Positions 45,293 through 54,173 of a stretch of 64,000 bases of DNA are shown in pieces (within the stretch, counting starts at the first letter, position 1; every line of letters begins with the position of its first letter). A program made the translations under genes and the position numbers. Location: contig OZ251507.1 in the NCBI GenBank assembly GCA_965242895.1, positions 2,108,001 to 2,172,000 of the forward strand, given 5' to 3'. The notes beneath the pieces are model-generated. The model searched no databases. It was not told where the DNA came from and saw only the letters and a list, made by a program, of their open reading frames with translations. This stretch comes from CATQHL01 sp965242895 (GTDB lineage Bacteria; Actinomycetota; Acidimicrobiia; Acidimicrobiales; CATQHL01).

Positions 45293-45372
45293 TGTCGTGC
45301 TCCTTGTAGTTGTGTTTCTGTATGCTTCTAGTTGTGCTTCTGTAGTCGTGATCCTGTATCTACTTACTTCTT

Positions 45373-45480
45373 TACTAGGTTATTCGTGACGCTGCCGGAT
45401 CTATTGTCGCCTGCTTCAGTTAGTTCTAATCACGCTGCGGGCGTACTAGGTTATTCGTGGCGCTGCCGGATCTATTGTCG
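45373..45480. repeat. 37-bp direct repeats in the gap upstream of the NIPSNAP gene
   Basis: 45373-45409 and 45444-45480 differ at a single base (TACTAGGTTATTCGTG then CGCTGCCGGATC). They are 71 bp apart, similar to the spacing of the 43.6 kb repeats. Nothing coding is seen between 45293 and 45623. Confidence 0.88.
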
Positions 45481-45623
45481 TGCTCTGACGCCGATTCCTA
45501 ATACCTCCTCAACGACGCAGTGTTTATTCGTGGCGGCGCAGGGTCTTCCAGGTCTCATTGTTGTGCTCTCTCGGGCGCCGCTATTAGCGCCTCTTAGCCC
45601 GTCTCGCTTCTGCTGCGCTCCTG

Positions 45624-47360
45624 TCAACACAACACGAATTTCCCGTCGCCCGATGTTCGCGTCTGTCTCGCCTGTCTTTCCCCCGCTGGCGCCGTGTTTG
45701 CTTGCGGCGTCCCCGTCCTCGCTTGTGGCGTCCCTGTCCTCGCTTGCGGCGTCCCTGTGTTTGCTCCCGCTGGCGACGTGTTTGCTTGCGGCGTCCCCCG
45801 CACCCTTGTCGGCTCACCGGCCTTCCGGTCGCACACCTTCCACCCGCTCTCGTGAAGGTATTCGAGCGTCTTGCCATGGTTGTGCAGCCATCGGTGGTGG
45901 CTTCCGCAAAGGGTGGCGAGGTTATCTAGGTCGGTCTTCCCCCCTTCGGTGTTCCACTCCCTGATGTGGTGTATCTGACAACGGTGCATCGGCTCGTCGC
46001 AAAGCACGCAACCGCCGTCTCGTGCTGCGAGCGCCAACCTCTGAGCGGCGTTCGCCAACCGCTGACTTCTGCCTAGCCAGAGCGGTCGAGACTTGCCGTC
46101 GAAAATTAGTCCGGCCAACTCCGTGTCCGGCGATAGCGAATTAAGGATGTCTGTGGGCACACGCCCCGTTCCTAGAACTTCGCAGCGGCCGAGCGGGTTA
46201 GTCCCGTCCAACACTCCTATGTCGGCCAAGATGATTAGTTGAGCTGATGCTTTCGCCCGCCCGAGGGTCGCGCCGCCGTCGTCGACCGGAAGGGGGTCGT
46301 GTGTTGCGGCGTCCCTTCCGGTGATCAACTCAAAGACGGCGTCGCAAAGACGCTGCTTGTGCGACCGGACTGTGTTCGGCTTTCCGTCCAAACCGCCGTC
46401 GCGTTTCCAGAGTGCTCCGGCGTGGTTATCAATGGTCTGCTGCATCAGGTTGAAGGCGACAGGGTCAAACTCTCCAGAGAGGATTCCCATGCCCGTTTCT
46501 TCGTTGGTGAACACTGAGACACGCCTCTGCCTGCGCTGCCTGTCGAGAGTTGATGCGCCGCGGTCTCTCGAGTGCGTCGATGCGAACTCTCTCGCTAGGC
46601 GGGCGAAGCGGTCGACTTCCGCGTTGGCGGCTTGCTTGAGGAGGTCGTCGTCGCTGTCCACTATTTCGGCGCCGCATTCCTCGGCTGCTGAGGCCAGAGA
46701 GGCCGCGTGATTAAGCGTTATCTCGCCTTCGGCTAGACCACGGGCGGCGTTGGGCATATCCGGCAGCGCCTTGCCCACCCTTGATAGTTGCTTCGCCTCC
46801 TTTCCCGACAGGCGCACGGATTTCTTGAGCATGTCGACCGCATCGAGATCAGTCTTGGCCTCGCCCACGACCCGAGTTGTCTCACACAACAGCCACGAGA
46901 CCAGACTCTTCACACGTCCGAGCGCTGCCGCAAGTTCCTCCAAGCACGACGGATGGAGACCGCTGGGCTTGATCGTTCTCAGCAGATCGGCTGCTGCTTT
47001 GACGGTTGCGGTCTCGGCTGCCGCCCTGACGGTTGCGGTCTCGTTGCCCTCAATGCCTCTCGTCTCGTTCAGATTGTTCGCCCGACCCTTTTCTTCCGTT
47101 CTCGGCGTGTCCGCCTTTTCAGAGGTGTAGCGTGAGAGACGAGAATGGGTGGCCTTCTCTCCCGCTTGCAGCGTGTCCGCCTTTCCCGCTTCCAGCGTGT
47201 CCGCTTTTCCCGCTTCCAGCGTGTTTGCCTTTCCGGGGGTGTGGCGTGAGCGTGAGAGACGAGAACGGGTGGCTTTCTCTCCCGCTTGCGGCGTGTCCGC
47301 TTTTCCCGCTCCCAGGGTGGCCGCACGGAGCGTCTCTGCCTGGTGTGTTGTGTTCTGCAT
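45624..47360 (-). CDS. DUF222 protein with C-terminal HNH endonuclease domain and repeat-rich ends
   Basis: 578 residues. The body (about 120-420) is DUF222 of the actinobacterial 13E12-like type (LVSWLLCETTRVVGEAKT, AEGEITLNHAASLASA, DPVAFNLMQQTIDNHAGAL). The HNH core follows at about 465-510: CVLCDEP, HIREWNTEGGKTDLDNLATLCGSHHRWLHN. N- and C-terminal ends are repetitive (AGKADTLEAGKADTLQAG, and GTPQARTGTPQARTGTPQAN). Such genes occur in many copies in Actinobacteria and may be mobile or restriction-related; function here unproven. Downstream is the convergent-free gap with 37-bp repeats. Confidence 0.87.
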   Translation of the reverse strand: MQNTTHQAETLRAATLGAGKADTPQAGEKATRSRLSRSRHTPGKANTLEAGKADTLEAGKADTLQAGEKATHSRLSRYTSEKADTPRTEEKGRANNLNETRGIEGNETATVRAAAETATVKAAADLLRTIKPSGLHPSCLEELAAALGRVKSLVSWLLCETTRVVGEAKTDLDAVDMLKKSVRLSGKEAKQLSRVGKALPDMPNAARGLAEGEITLNHAASLASAAEECGAEIVDSDDDLLKQAANAEVDRFARLAREFASTHSRDRGASTLDRQRRQRRVSVFTNEETGMGILSGEFDPVAFNLMQQTIDNHAGALWKRDGGLDGKPNTVRSHKQRLCDAVFELITGRDAATHDPLPVDDGGATLGRAKASAQLIILADIGVLDGTNPLGRCEVLGTGRVPTDILNSLSPDTELAGLIFDGKSRPLWLGRSQRLANAAQRLALAARDGGCVLCDEPMHRCQIHHIREWNTEGGKTDLDNLATLCGSHHRWLHNHGKTLEYLHESGWKVCDRKAGEPTRVRGTPQANTSPAGANTGTPQARTGTPQARTGTPQANTAPAGERQARQTRTSGDGKFVLC

Positions 47361-47569
47361 TTTTCTGCTTATGACCTCGTAATGTTGTCTTTTTCCTTTA
47401 TGCCCCCACCCTAGCAGGGGGGTGTGACATTGATTGATTTGTAGGTTTTTTGAATATTAATGAGACTATTATGCTAATCATGAATTTTCACTATTTAGAC
47501 TATAATATGGGTGTGACAATGTTCTATGCCTATTTCGAGGGTTCTGGACTGAATAGCGGATACTCAGAG

Positions 47570-48130
47570 TACAAGAGGGGTGTGACAATAGTTCGGCGTG
47601 ATGGCTAGGGCGCGTCGCCGAGAGCTATCCAATCTCCGACGACCAAGTGTGGCAATAGTTCGGCGTGACGCAGCTCTAGGTTGCTGCGACGTAGCCATGC
47701 GGCCATTTACCCCAAGGTTGTGACAGTGTCGGCCTGACGTAGTTGAGTCCTGGAGGCGGCGGGTTCTGCCTGTTCTCGTTGGACGCCCGAGCGAATCTGT
47801 CGGTTGGGTTGTCTGACGGCGTGTCCTGCTGTGGGGATGCTGCCCATTCTCCGTTGGAGGCTTGAGCGAACCTGTCGGCTCGGCCTGATGTAGTTGAGTC
47901 CTGGAGGCGGCGGATGCTGTCCGTTCTCGTTGGACGCCCTAGCGAACCTGTCGGCTCGGCCTGACGTAGCTGCGTCCTGCTGTGGGGGCTGTGGGGGATG
48001 CTGTCCATTCTCCTGGACGCCGATTGTGACAGGGTTCGGCGTGACGCAGTTTGAGGCTGCTGCGACGTTCTCGCACCACTTCTCCCGCGGTCAATGTCTC
48101 GATGTGTTCGGCGTGACATAGTTTGAGGAT
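47570..48130. repeat. Interspersed repeats: TTCGGCGTGAC and CTGGAGGCGGCG families
   Basis: GTTCGGCGTGA(C/T) recurs near 47590, 47660, 48030 and 48105, often preceded by TGTGACA and followed by a TAGTT-GAG segment. A longer block (CGGCCTGA-GTAGTTGAGTCCTGG then TTCTCGTTGGACGCCC) occurs near 47732 and 47881. This is the first part of a gene-free region running 47361-49410. I find no protein with family features in it. Confidence 0.7.
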
Positions 48131-48300
48131 GCTTTGACGTAGCCCTTGGGCGTGTCGAGGGGAGCGTCCCGGGCGACATGCAGTGCCTCTGAGGGGGAGG
48201 GGGGTGCTGTTGCAGTCCTCCTATAGATCCCCCTGTAGTCCTCCAGCGGAGTTGCGCGTGGGTATGTCGTGTGAGAGGAAGGTCTCGCAGCGTGGCTGAG

Positions 48301-48640
48301 CGTGGCTAAGTACGTGGGGGGGGGGGGGGGGATTGCTGAATTCGCAGGACGGGGAGACGATGGGGGATGAGCAGTTCGTCGTCTCCGCCTTAGTCGAGGG
48401 TGGAGTTTCCATAGGTCGGGTGGACGGGGACGATGGGGATGAGTAACCCATCGTCTCCGCTCCCCGAAGTTGTCCAGTGGGCGCACAGCCTCTACAGGGA
48501 CGATGGGGATGAGTAGCCCGTCGTCTCCGCGCGCCCTATGCCGCTGCTCGTGCTCGCTGTGCCGACACGGGGACGATGGGGATGAGCAGCCCGTCGTCTC
48601 CGTGGCTAAGTAAGTGGGTTGCTTGCTGAATTTGCAGAGG
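48301..48640. repeat. CRISPR-like array of four palindromic ~35-bp repeats, flanked by direct repeats
   Basis: Repeats at 48351-48388 (38 bp variant), 48426-48460, 48496-48530 and 48569-48603. The consensus begins GGGGACGATGGGGATGAG and ends CCCGTCGTCTCCGC. Inner arms GACGATGGG and CCCGTCGTC can pair. The three spacers are 37, 35 and 38 bp and unrelated. The block is bounded by direct repeats (CGTGGCTAAGTA-GTGGG ... TTGCTGAATT-GCAG) at 48301-48347 and 48601-48637. No cas genes are seen. Repeat-to-repeat variation is higher than in active CRISPR arrays, so a palindromic repeat cassette is an equal alternative. Confidence 0.6.
48316..48331 (+). repeat. G16 homopolymer
   Basis: Sixteen consecutive G in the left flank of the palindromic array; the matching right flank (48601 on) has only GGG. 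It lies in non-coding DNA. Confidence 0.9.
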
Positions 48641-48709
48641 TGATGCACAGGAGCGCTGCTTGTGTTTCGCTAGACGCGTAGACGTCATTGACGTGCTTGC
48701 TCAAGATGG

Positions 48710-48845
48710 ATGACTGGCGGGAATCTGGGGGGAATCGGGAATCTGGACTGGAGGGAATCTGAAGGGAATCGGGAATCTGGACTGGCGGGAATCTGGGGGG
48801 AATCGGGAATCTGGAATCTGGCGGGAATCGGGAATAAGGACTGGA
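48710..48845. repeat. 34-bp tandem repeat, three full copies plus remnants
   Basis: Units 48710-48743, 48744-48777 and 48778-48811 are built from GACTGG(C/A)GGGAATCTG and GGGAATCGGGAATCTG halves, followed by degenerate pieces to 48845. Units 1 and 3 are identical; no gene overlaps. Confidence 0.93.
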
Positions 48846-48879
48846 GGAGACATGAGCCGGACTTCACACCTGAGCAAGA

Positions 48880-49290
48880 CGCAATCTCGGAACGTGCGCC
48901 AGAATTTCTATCACGAACGTGTCCCGCACGCCCTACTGCGAACGTGCGCCGGCGGTTTGAACCAGGTAAAGTCCTATTTTTCGGTATCCGTCTGCGAACA
49001 CGTCCTACTACGAACGCAGGTCGGAGGTTCTAACGGCAGTTCCGCCCTGCCCAGCAGCATTAACCTGCCGTGGCGTGCCACTCGAACGCAGGTAGGAGGT
49101 TCTAACGGAAGTTCCGCCGGACGAAGCCCCCGGTCGTGGACTCGTCTGCGTTCACATCTGACGATTACGAATGTGCGCCGAAGATCTCAACGGAAGTAAA
49201 GACGAGAACGCACGGAAGCGTGGCAGCCATTCTTCTAGGAGTGTTGCGGGTTCGTGTCTCAACGGAGGTAAGACGAGAACGCACGGAAGC
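48880..49290. repeat. Further direct repeats upstream of the RraA-like gene
   Basis: A 36-bp element (CGAACGCAGGT-GGAGGTTCT then AACGG-AGTTCCGCC) is at 49011-49046 and 49083-49118. A second (TCTCAACGGA-GTAA then AGACGAGAACGCACGGAAGC) is at 49185-49219 and 49257-49290. Short CGAACGTGCGCC pieces occur around 48890-48955. The spacing of both pairs is 72 bp. No gene is seen up to 49410. Confidence 0.85.
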
Positions 49291-49410
49291 CCTAAGACGC
49301 ATGACGAGAAAGAGCGCACAGACCAGACGCAGACGGAGACCTCTAGTTAAGCGCAGGACGGCTTGCCTTGTATGCAGTAGCCTTCAGGCAGACCACAAGG
49401 AGTAGAAGAC

Positions 49411-50286
49411 ATGACAGAAAGACCGAATTCCTTCACCACCGCCGGTTCCGGTTCTGCCACCGGTCCCGTCCTCGCTGCCCCCGGCGCTCATAGTTTGGCC
49501 TCTGCCTCCCCCTCCTCCCATTCTCAGAGTGAGCCTGTCCAGTCCCATTCCCGCAGCGAGCCCGCCTCTCCCCGTGTGCAGAGCGAGCCCGCCTCCCCCC
49601 CTGCCCGCAGCGAGCCCGCCCAGCGTCTCTCCCGCAGCGAGCTAATCGACCTGCGCTTCCAGATCGGCGCTTCGCTCATCTCCGACGTCATGGACGCCGC
49701 TGGCTTGCGCGGCTGCGTGCTCGGCAGAGGCTATGCGCCCTTGTCACCTGGAACGTCGCTGGTGGGATACGCCTTCCCCGTCCAGTGGGCGCCCGTGACC
49801 GCCGCCAACGCCCACGCAGACCCCTACAGCGGCCTCCTAGCCGCCCTCGACGACATCGGCGAAGGGGAGGTGTGGGTGAGCGCCGGAGCGGACTTCGGTC
49901 ACGTCGCTTCCTGGGGAGAATTGATGACCACGGCTGTGCTCAAGAGGGGCTCGACAGGGGCGGTGCTGGAAGGATTAGCCCGCGACGTAGCTGAGATACT
50001 GGAGATGGATTATCCGCTGATTTGCAAGGGGATGGCTCCAACCGACGTGAGCGGGCGGGCGCTGGCCGTGGCGCACAGGGTGCCGGTGAGCATCGACGGC
50101 GTGAGGATCACCCCTGGTGACTTGGTGGTGGGCGACGACGACGGCGTGGTGATTGTGCCTGCGGAGCGGTCGAGGGAGATAATCGACGCCGCCCTAACCA
50201 AGAGCGCCTCCGAGGGCGACTTCCGTCGAGCTGTCCGCGAAGGAGTATCCCCGAGCGAAGCCTACGCACGCTTCGGCGTTCTGTAG
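49411..50286 (+). CDS. RraA-like family protein (HMG aldolase/oxaloacetate decarboxylase-like)
   Basis: 291 residues; AAGGAG precedes the ATG. The RraA fold begins at about residue 78: SLISDVMDAAG, LVGYAFPVQW, GEGEVWVSAGADFGHVASWGELMTTA, and KRGSTGAVLEGLARDVAEI with the conserved GxxRD region (here GLARD). VRITPGDLVVGDDDGVVIVPAE closes the domain. The first ~75 residues are an inserted-looking Ser/Glu/Pro repeat (QSEPASP, RSEPAQ). Members decarboxylate or retro-aldol cleave 2-oxo acids; RNase E regulation is not expected here. It is probably cotranscribed with the SDR gene 213 bp downstream. Confidence 0.85.
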   Translation: MTERPNSFTTAGSGSATGPVLAAPGAHSLASASPSSHSQSEPVQSHSRSEPASPRVQSEPASPPARSEPAQRLSRSELIDLRFQIGASLISDVMDAAGLRGCVLGRGYAPLSPGTSLVGYAFPVQWAPVTAANAHADPYSGLLAALDDIGEGEVWVSAGADFGHVASWGELMTTAVLKRGSTGAVLEGLARDVAEILEMDYPLICKGMAPTDVSGRALAVAHRVPVSIDGVRITPGDLVVGDDDGVVIVPAERSREIIDAALTKSASEGDFRRAVREGVSPSEAYARFGVL

Positions 50287-50499
50287 ACACGGGTCAGGTT
50301 CACTAGGGGAAATCCGGTCAGGTTGACTAGGGGATGCTGACGACATTGGGCAGCAGCGAGCAACCCAACCAACCCCAGCACCCCAATCCCTGGCATCCCA
50401 GCTCCCCATCCACCCACCATCCATCCAACCACCAAACCAACCACCATCCACCCACCCACCAAACCAAACCAACCATCAGCCAAACCCATGGAGGAGTAA

Positions 50500-51225
50500 A
50501 TGTCTGAACAACGAACAGCTATGGTCACCGGGGCTGCCAGCGGCATCGGGCTCGGCTGCGCCCGCCGCTTGATGGCCGACGGCTTGCGCGTGGCAGCGGT
50601 AGACCTCAACGCCGAACAACTAGCTGACGTCGCCGAGGATGTGACCAGCACACACGTCTGCGACGTGAGCGACGCAGCCTCCGTGGAGGCGGCAGTGGCC
50701 GAAATCTCCGCCGCCGTAGGCGACATCGACGTGTTAGTGAACTGCGCTGGCGTGGTCGGCCCCAACGTGCCGGTCTGGGAGGTGCCGCCCGAGGAGTGGG
50801 AGCGCACGCTGTCCGTCAACCTCAGCGGCATCTTCCTCACCACCCGTGCCGTCATCGACGGGATGCGCCAGCGGGGATGGGGCCGCATTGTGAACATAGC
50901 CAGCATCGCAGGCAAGGAAGGCAACCCGAACATGGCCGCTTACTCGGCGAGCAAGGCGGGCGTGATCGGACTCACGAAGTCGGTGGGAAAGGAGGTGGCG
51001 GCCGACGGCGTGATAGTGAACGCCATAGCCCCGGCGGTGGTCTCCACCCCGATGAACGCCGACACGGCGCCGGAAGTGCTCGACTACATGATTTCACGCA
51101 TCCCGATGGGGCGCCTAGGCCAGATAGACGAGGTGGCCGAGATGGTCTCCTGGCTGAGTTCAGACAGGTGCAGTTTCTCCACCGCCGCCGTCTACGACCT
51201 ATCCGGCGGCAGGGCGACCTACTAG
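50500..51225 (+). CDS. SDR-family NAD(P)-dependent oxidoreductase
   Basis: 241 residues, typical for the classical SDR family. ATG with GGAGGAG 4 bp upstream. Motifs: TGAASGIGLGCARRL, VLVNCAGVVG, catalytic Ser in NIASIAG, and YSASKAG (Tyr, Lys). Asp after strand 2 (VAAVDLNAEQ) suggests NAD(H). FabG-like 3-oxoacyl reductase or a sugar/alcohol dehydrogenase are both possible. The 213 bp gap upstream carries CCACCATCCACCCA-type microsatellites. It is the last GC-rich gene before the AT-rich defence block. Confidence 0.92.
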   Translation: MSEQRTAMVTGAASGIGLGCARRLMADGLRVAAVDLNAEQLADVAEDVTSTHVCDVSDAASVEAAVAEISAAVGDIDVLVNCAGVVGPNVPVWEVPPEEWERTLSVNLSGIFLTTRAVIDGMRQRGWGRIVNIASIAGKEGNPNMAAYSASKAGVIGLTKSVGKEVAADGVIVNAIAPAVVSTPMNADTAPEVLDYMISRIPMGRLGQIDEVAEMVSWLSSDRCSFSTAAVYDLSGGRATY

Positions 51226-51425
51226 CGGGGGAGGAGGGGCAGGGGAGAATTGCCAGGGACGACGCGCCTGCGAAGGCGTTTAGAGAGCGCACCCACGAGA
51301 GGTTGGTAGTAGGTGTTCGCTAACTGTGAGAGTGACATCGAGCCTATTAAGACGGCAAGGCAAGATGTGGGAGGTAGCCAAGTAGCAACCATCTGCATGG
51401 GTGGAGACAGAAATTCAGTAGTCTG

Positions 51426-54167
51426 GTGGATGATATGAAAAAGATAAATAGAGGAGCGGAGTTCTACAAGTGCGCCCTTCAGGTAAACCCGTACGGCTAC
51501 AAGAGTCAGTTTCGAGGGCAGCCAGAAGAGGGTGACGCCTATTCACATGCTGTCGCAATCGTGAATAAGGCAGTCGAACTTGACATTTCTGTCTTAGCGA
51601 TAACAAACCACAATGACGTCAGTGCGATTCCCGCGTTTCAAGAAGCGGCGAGGAGTAAAAAGACCGCCTCCGGCAAAGACATTATCATATTTCCTGGTTT
51701 CGAACTAGCGTCGAGTGAGGGCATTGATGTACTATGTATTTATCCTTTAGAAGTGGGGCAGGAAGAACTCGGACGACACTTGGGAGGATTTGGAATCAAA
51801 TCAGCGGCCCCTTCTACTGAGGTTTCATGCAAGAATTTTACAGCAATTCTTCAGTCTGTGAAAGAAAACGGAGGGGTTGCGATAGCGGCACATTCCACTA
51901 CTAGTAGTGGATTGTTACGGGGACTGTCAGGGCAAGGGATTTCAGGGCAACCTCTAATAAAAGCGTGGAGAGATAAAAACCTTCTTGCGATCCAAATTCC
52001 AGGTTCGGTTAAAGGATTGGATCAAAAGTATCGACAGATTATTCAAAATAAGAATTCAGATTACAGAAGAGATAATCCCGTAGCACAAGACCTTGCGCTA
52101 GCGGTCATAAACTCAAGGGATGTCACTGATCCGAGCACATTGGAAGATGATTCAGCTTATTGCAAGATCAGGATGTCCAAAGTTTCGATTGAGGGGTTGC
52201 GACAAGCTTTCTTAGATCCGGAGTCGAGAATTAGATTAAATTCAGATCCAGATCCGGTGAAACATTCGGAGCTGACTAGAATAAGTTGGGAAGGGGGATT
52301 TCTAAACGGTATTACTGTCGATTTTAATTCTAATCTGAATGTTCTTATTGGCGGTCGAGGGGCAGGAAAGTCAGCTGTTTTGGAAAGCATAAGGTATGCT
52401 TTAGGGCTTGTGCCGATCAGTAAAGATGCTGAGAAATTGCATGAGAGCTTTGTAAAGGAGGTTTTTGGTGGCAGTGGCAGCAGGGTCTCGCTCGAGATAA
52501 GTATTCATGCCCCAACTTTGCGAAAATACAGAATTCAACGAACAATACCCAATCCTCCTATTGTATATGATGAAGATGAGAGTATCATTGATATGCAACC
52601 AGTCGAATTAATTTCTGGTATTTCTATTTATGGTCAGCACGAATTATTGGAAATATCTAAAAACCAAGAAACTCAAATTCACTTACTTGACAGATTCTCC
52701 AAGCCAAATATATTGCGTGCTGAAAGTAAGGCCATCCTTTTCCATTCTTTGGAAGAAAACAGGTTTGCTATAGTGAAGTGCCAAGATAATTTAGACAGAA
52801 TTGATGAAGAACTAGTTCGATTACCTGGAATCGAGGAGAAGCTGAAGAGTTATAAAAAAACTGGCATACAGGAACGCCTAAGTGTGCGAACTCAATTTGA
52901 CCAAGAAAAAGAAAAAATCGAAACAGTTACTGAACTTTTTAAAATGTTTAATGATTGGTTATCGGATATTCAAGGGCAACTCCCAATTGATACCACATTT
53001 ATATCAGAGAGACGTATTGAAGGATTTCCGAATGTTGATATATTGAGAGAGTATAGTCAAGCCTTAGCAAATTTTGGCAGACAACTAGAGCGCTTGGTTG
53101 ATGAATGGGATCAACTTAAGCAGATAAGTGATAGGGAGCTAGCTAGCTTAAAATCTCGATGGGATGAGCGTAAGGAAAAAATAGATGAAGACTATAATAG
53201 GATTTTACGAGAACTAAAAGATCATCAAATTTATGGCGCTGGATCCCCCCAAATTGATGGGGCTGAGTTTATAAAGTTGAACGAGCAGGTCAAGAGACTT
53301 TCCAAAAGGAAAACAGATAGAGTTGCTTTAGAGAAGTTGATGGAAGCTTATAAAAAACAGCGTAAAAGCTTGTTGTATGAGCTGGAAACCTATAGATCGA
53401 ATAAGTATGAAGTATTAGATATGGCAAGAAAAGAGATTAATAGACAATTGCGAGGCGTTGTAGAAGTTAATATAATAAGAGACGGGAATCGTGAACCATT
53501 GTGTAAATTGATTAAGTCAATTGGTGAACGATTGAATCAAGCTATCAATGCTATTGCTAGTGAGAAATCTTTTTCGCTAGCTGAATTTGTTGAGCACTGC
53601 AAGCAAGGTGCAGAGAAACTTCGACAAACTTATGGCTTTACTCTTCGGCAAGCTGAAATTATAGCAAAGATGTCGAGTGATACTTTGATGAGAATGGAGG
53701 AAGTGCAATTGCTACCGACTTTGGAATTTAAATTGAACATTTCAGGGTCGAAGAATAAACTTGAATGGCGTCAGTTTGAAAATCTTTCAACGGGACAAAG
53801 AGCAACTGTAGTCTTGCTTTTGTTGCTGTTAGAATCGGAGTTTCCGCTGATTATCGATCAACCTGAAGATGATCTCGATAACAGATTTATTTCCGAAACA
53901 ATAATACCTCTAATCAGATCGCAAAAAAGTCATCGCCAGTTTATTTTTGCCACTCACAACGCTAATATTCCAGTTTTAGGCGATGCTGAACAGATTTTAG
54001 GTCTCACCGATGCAGATAGTTCTGGAAAGGACTTACACAATCATGCTCACATTTCTAGCGAACATGTAGGGGCAATTGATTCATCTTCTGTTCGTGAGTT
54101 GGTTGAAGAAATTCTCGAAGGTGGTAAAGAGGCATTTGAGCGTCGTCGCTTGAAATACGGCTTCTGA
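51426..54167 (+). CDS. PHP-domain + SMC-like ATPase (TrlF-like), putative defence protein
   Basis: 913 residues from GTG 51426; the ATG at 51435 (Met4, after GGTGGA) may be the true start. The N-terminal ~270 residues form a PHP-like phosphoesterase (FYKCALQVNP, LAITNHNDVS, FPGFELASSEG, AIAAHST). An ABC/SMC-type ATPase follows: Walker A IGGRGAGKS at ~308, a coiled-coil middle (~450-680), signature LSTGQRA, Walker B PLIIDQPEDDLD at ~808, and FATHN at ~842. This layout matches the TrlF-type PHP-ATPase family associated with antiphage islands. The DNA is AT-rich against GC-rich neighbours, pointing to transfer. It is 6 bp from the next gene, with which it must act. Confidence 0.82.
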   Translation: MDDMKKINRGAEFYKCALQVNPYGYKSQFRGQPEEGDAYSHAVAIVNKAVELDISVLAITNHNDVSAIPAFQEAARSKKTASGKDIIIFPGFELASSEGIDVLCIYPLEVGQEELGRHLGGFGIKSAAPSTEVSCKNFTAILQSVKENGGVAIAAHSTTSSGLLRGLSGQGISGQPLIKAWRDKNLLAIQIPGSVKGLDQKYRQIIQNKNSDYRRDNPVAQDLALAVINSRDVTDPSTLEDDSAYCKIRMSKVSIEGLRQAFLDPESRIRLNSDPDPVKHSELTRISWEGGFLNGITVDFNSNLNVLIGGRGAGKSAVLESIRYALGLVPISKDAEKLHESFVKEVFGGSGSRVSLEISIHAPTLRKYRIQRTIPNPPIVYDEDESIIDMQPVELISGISIYGQHELLEISKNQETQIHLLDRFSKPNILRAESKAILFHSLEENRFAIVKCQDNLDRIDEELVRLPGIEEKLKSYKKTGIQERLSVRTQFDQEKEKIETVTELFKMFNDWLSDIQGQLPIDTTFISERRIEGFPNVDILREYSQALANFGRQLERLVDEWDQLKQISDRELASLKSRWDERKEKIDEDYNRILRELKDHQIYGAGSPQIDGAEFIKLNEQVKRLSKRKTDRVALEKLMEAYKKQRKSLLYELETYRSNKYEVLDMARKEINRQLRGVVEVNIIRDGNREPLCKLIKSIGERLNQAINAIASEKSFSLAEFVEHCKQGAEKLRQTYGFTLRQAEIIAKMSSDTLMRMEEVQLLPTLEFKLNISGSKNKLEWRQFENLSTGQRATVVLLLLLLESEFPLIIDQPEDDLDNRFISETIIPLIRSQKSHRQFIFATHNANIPVLGDAEQILGLTDADSSGKDLHNHAHISSEHVGAIDSSSVRELVEEILEGGKEAFERRRLKYGF

Positions 54168-54173
54168 TTTGTA

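Noticed and set aside
48351..48603. Active CRISPR array
   Set aside because: Geometry fits but repeats differ from each other at several positions, one is 3 bp longer, and no cas gene is seen; kept only as CRISPR-like.
48091..48648. Minus-strand frame of 185 codons over the palindromic array
   Set aside because: The translation is a product of repeats and the G16 tract, with no protein-like pattern.
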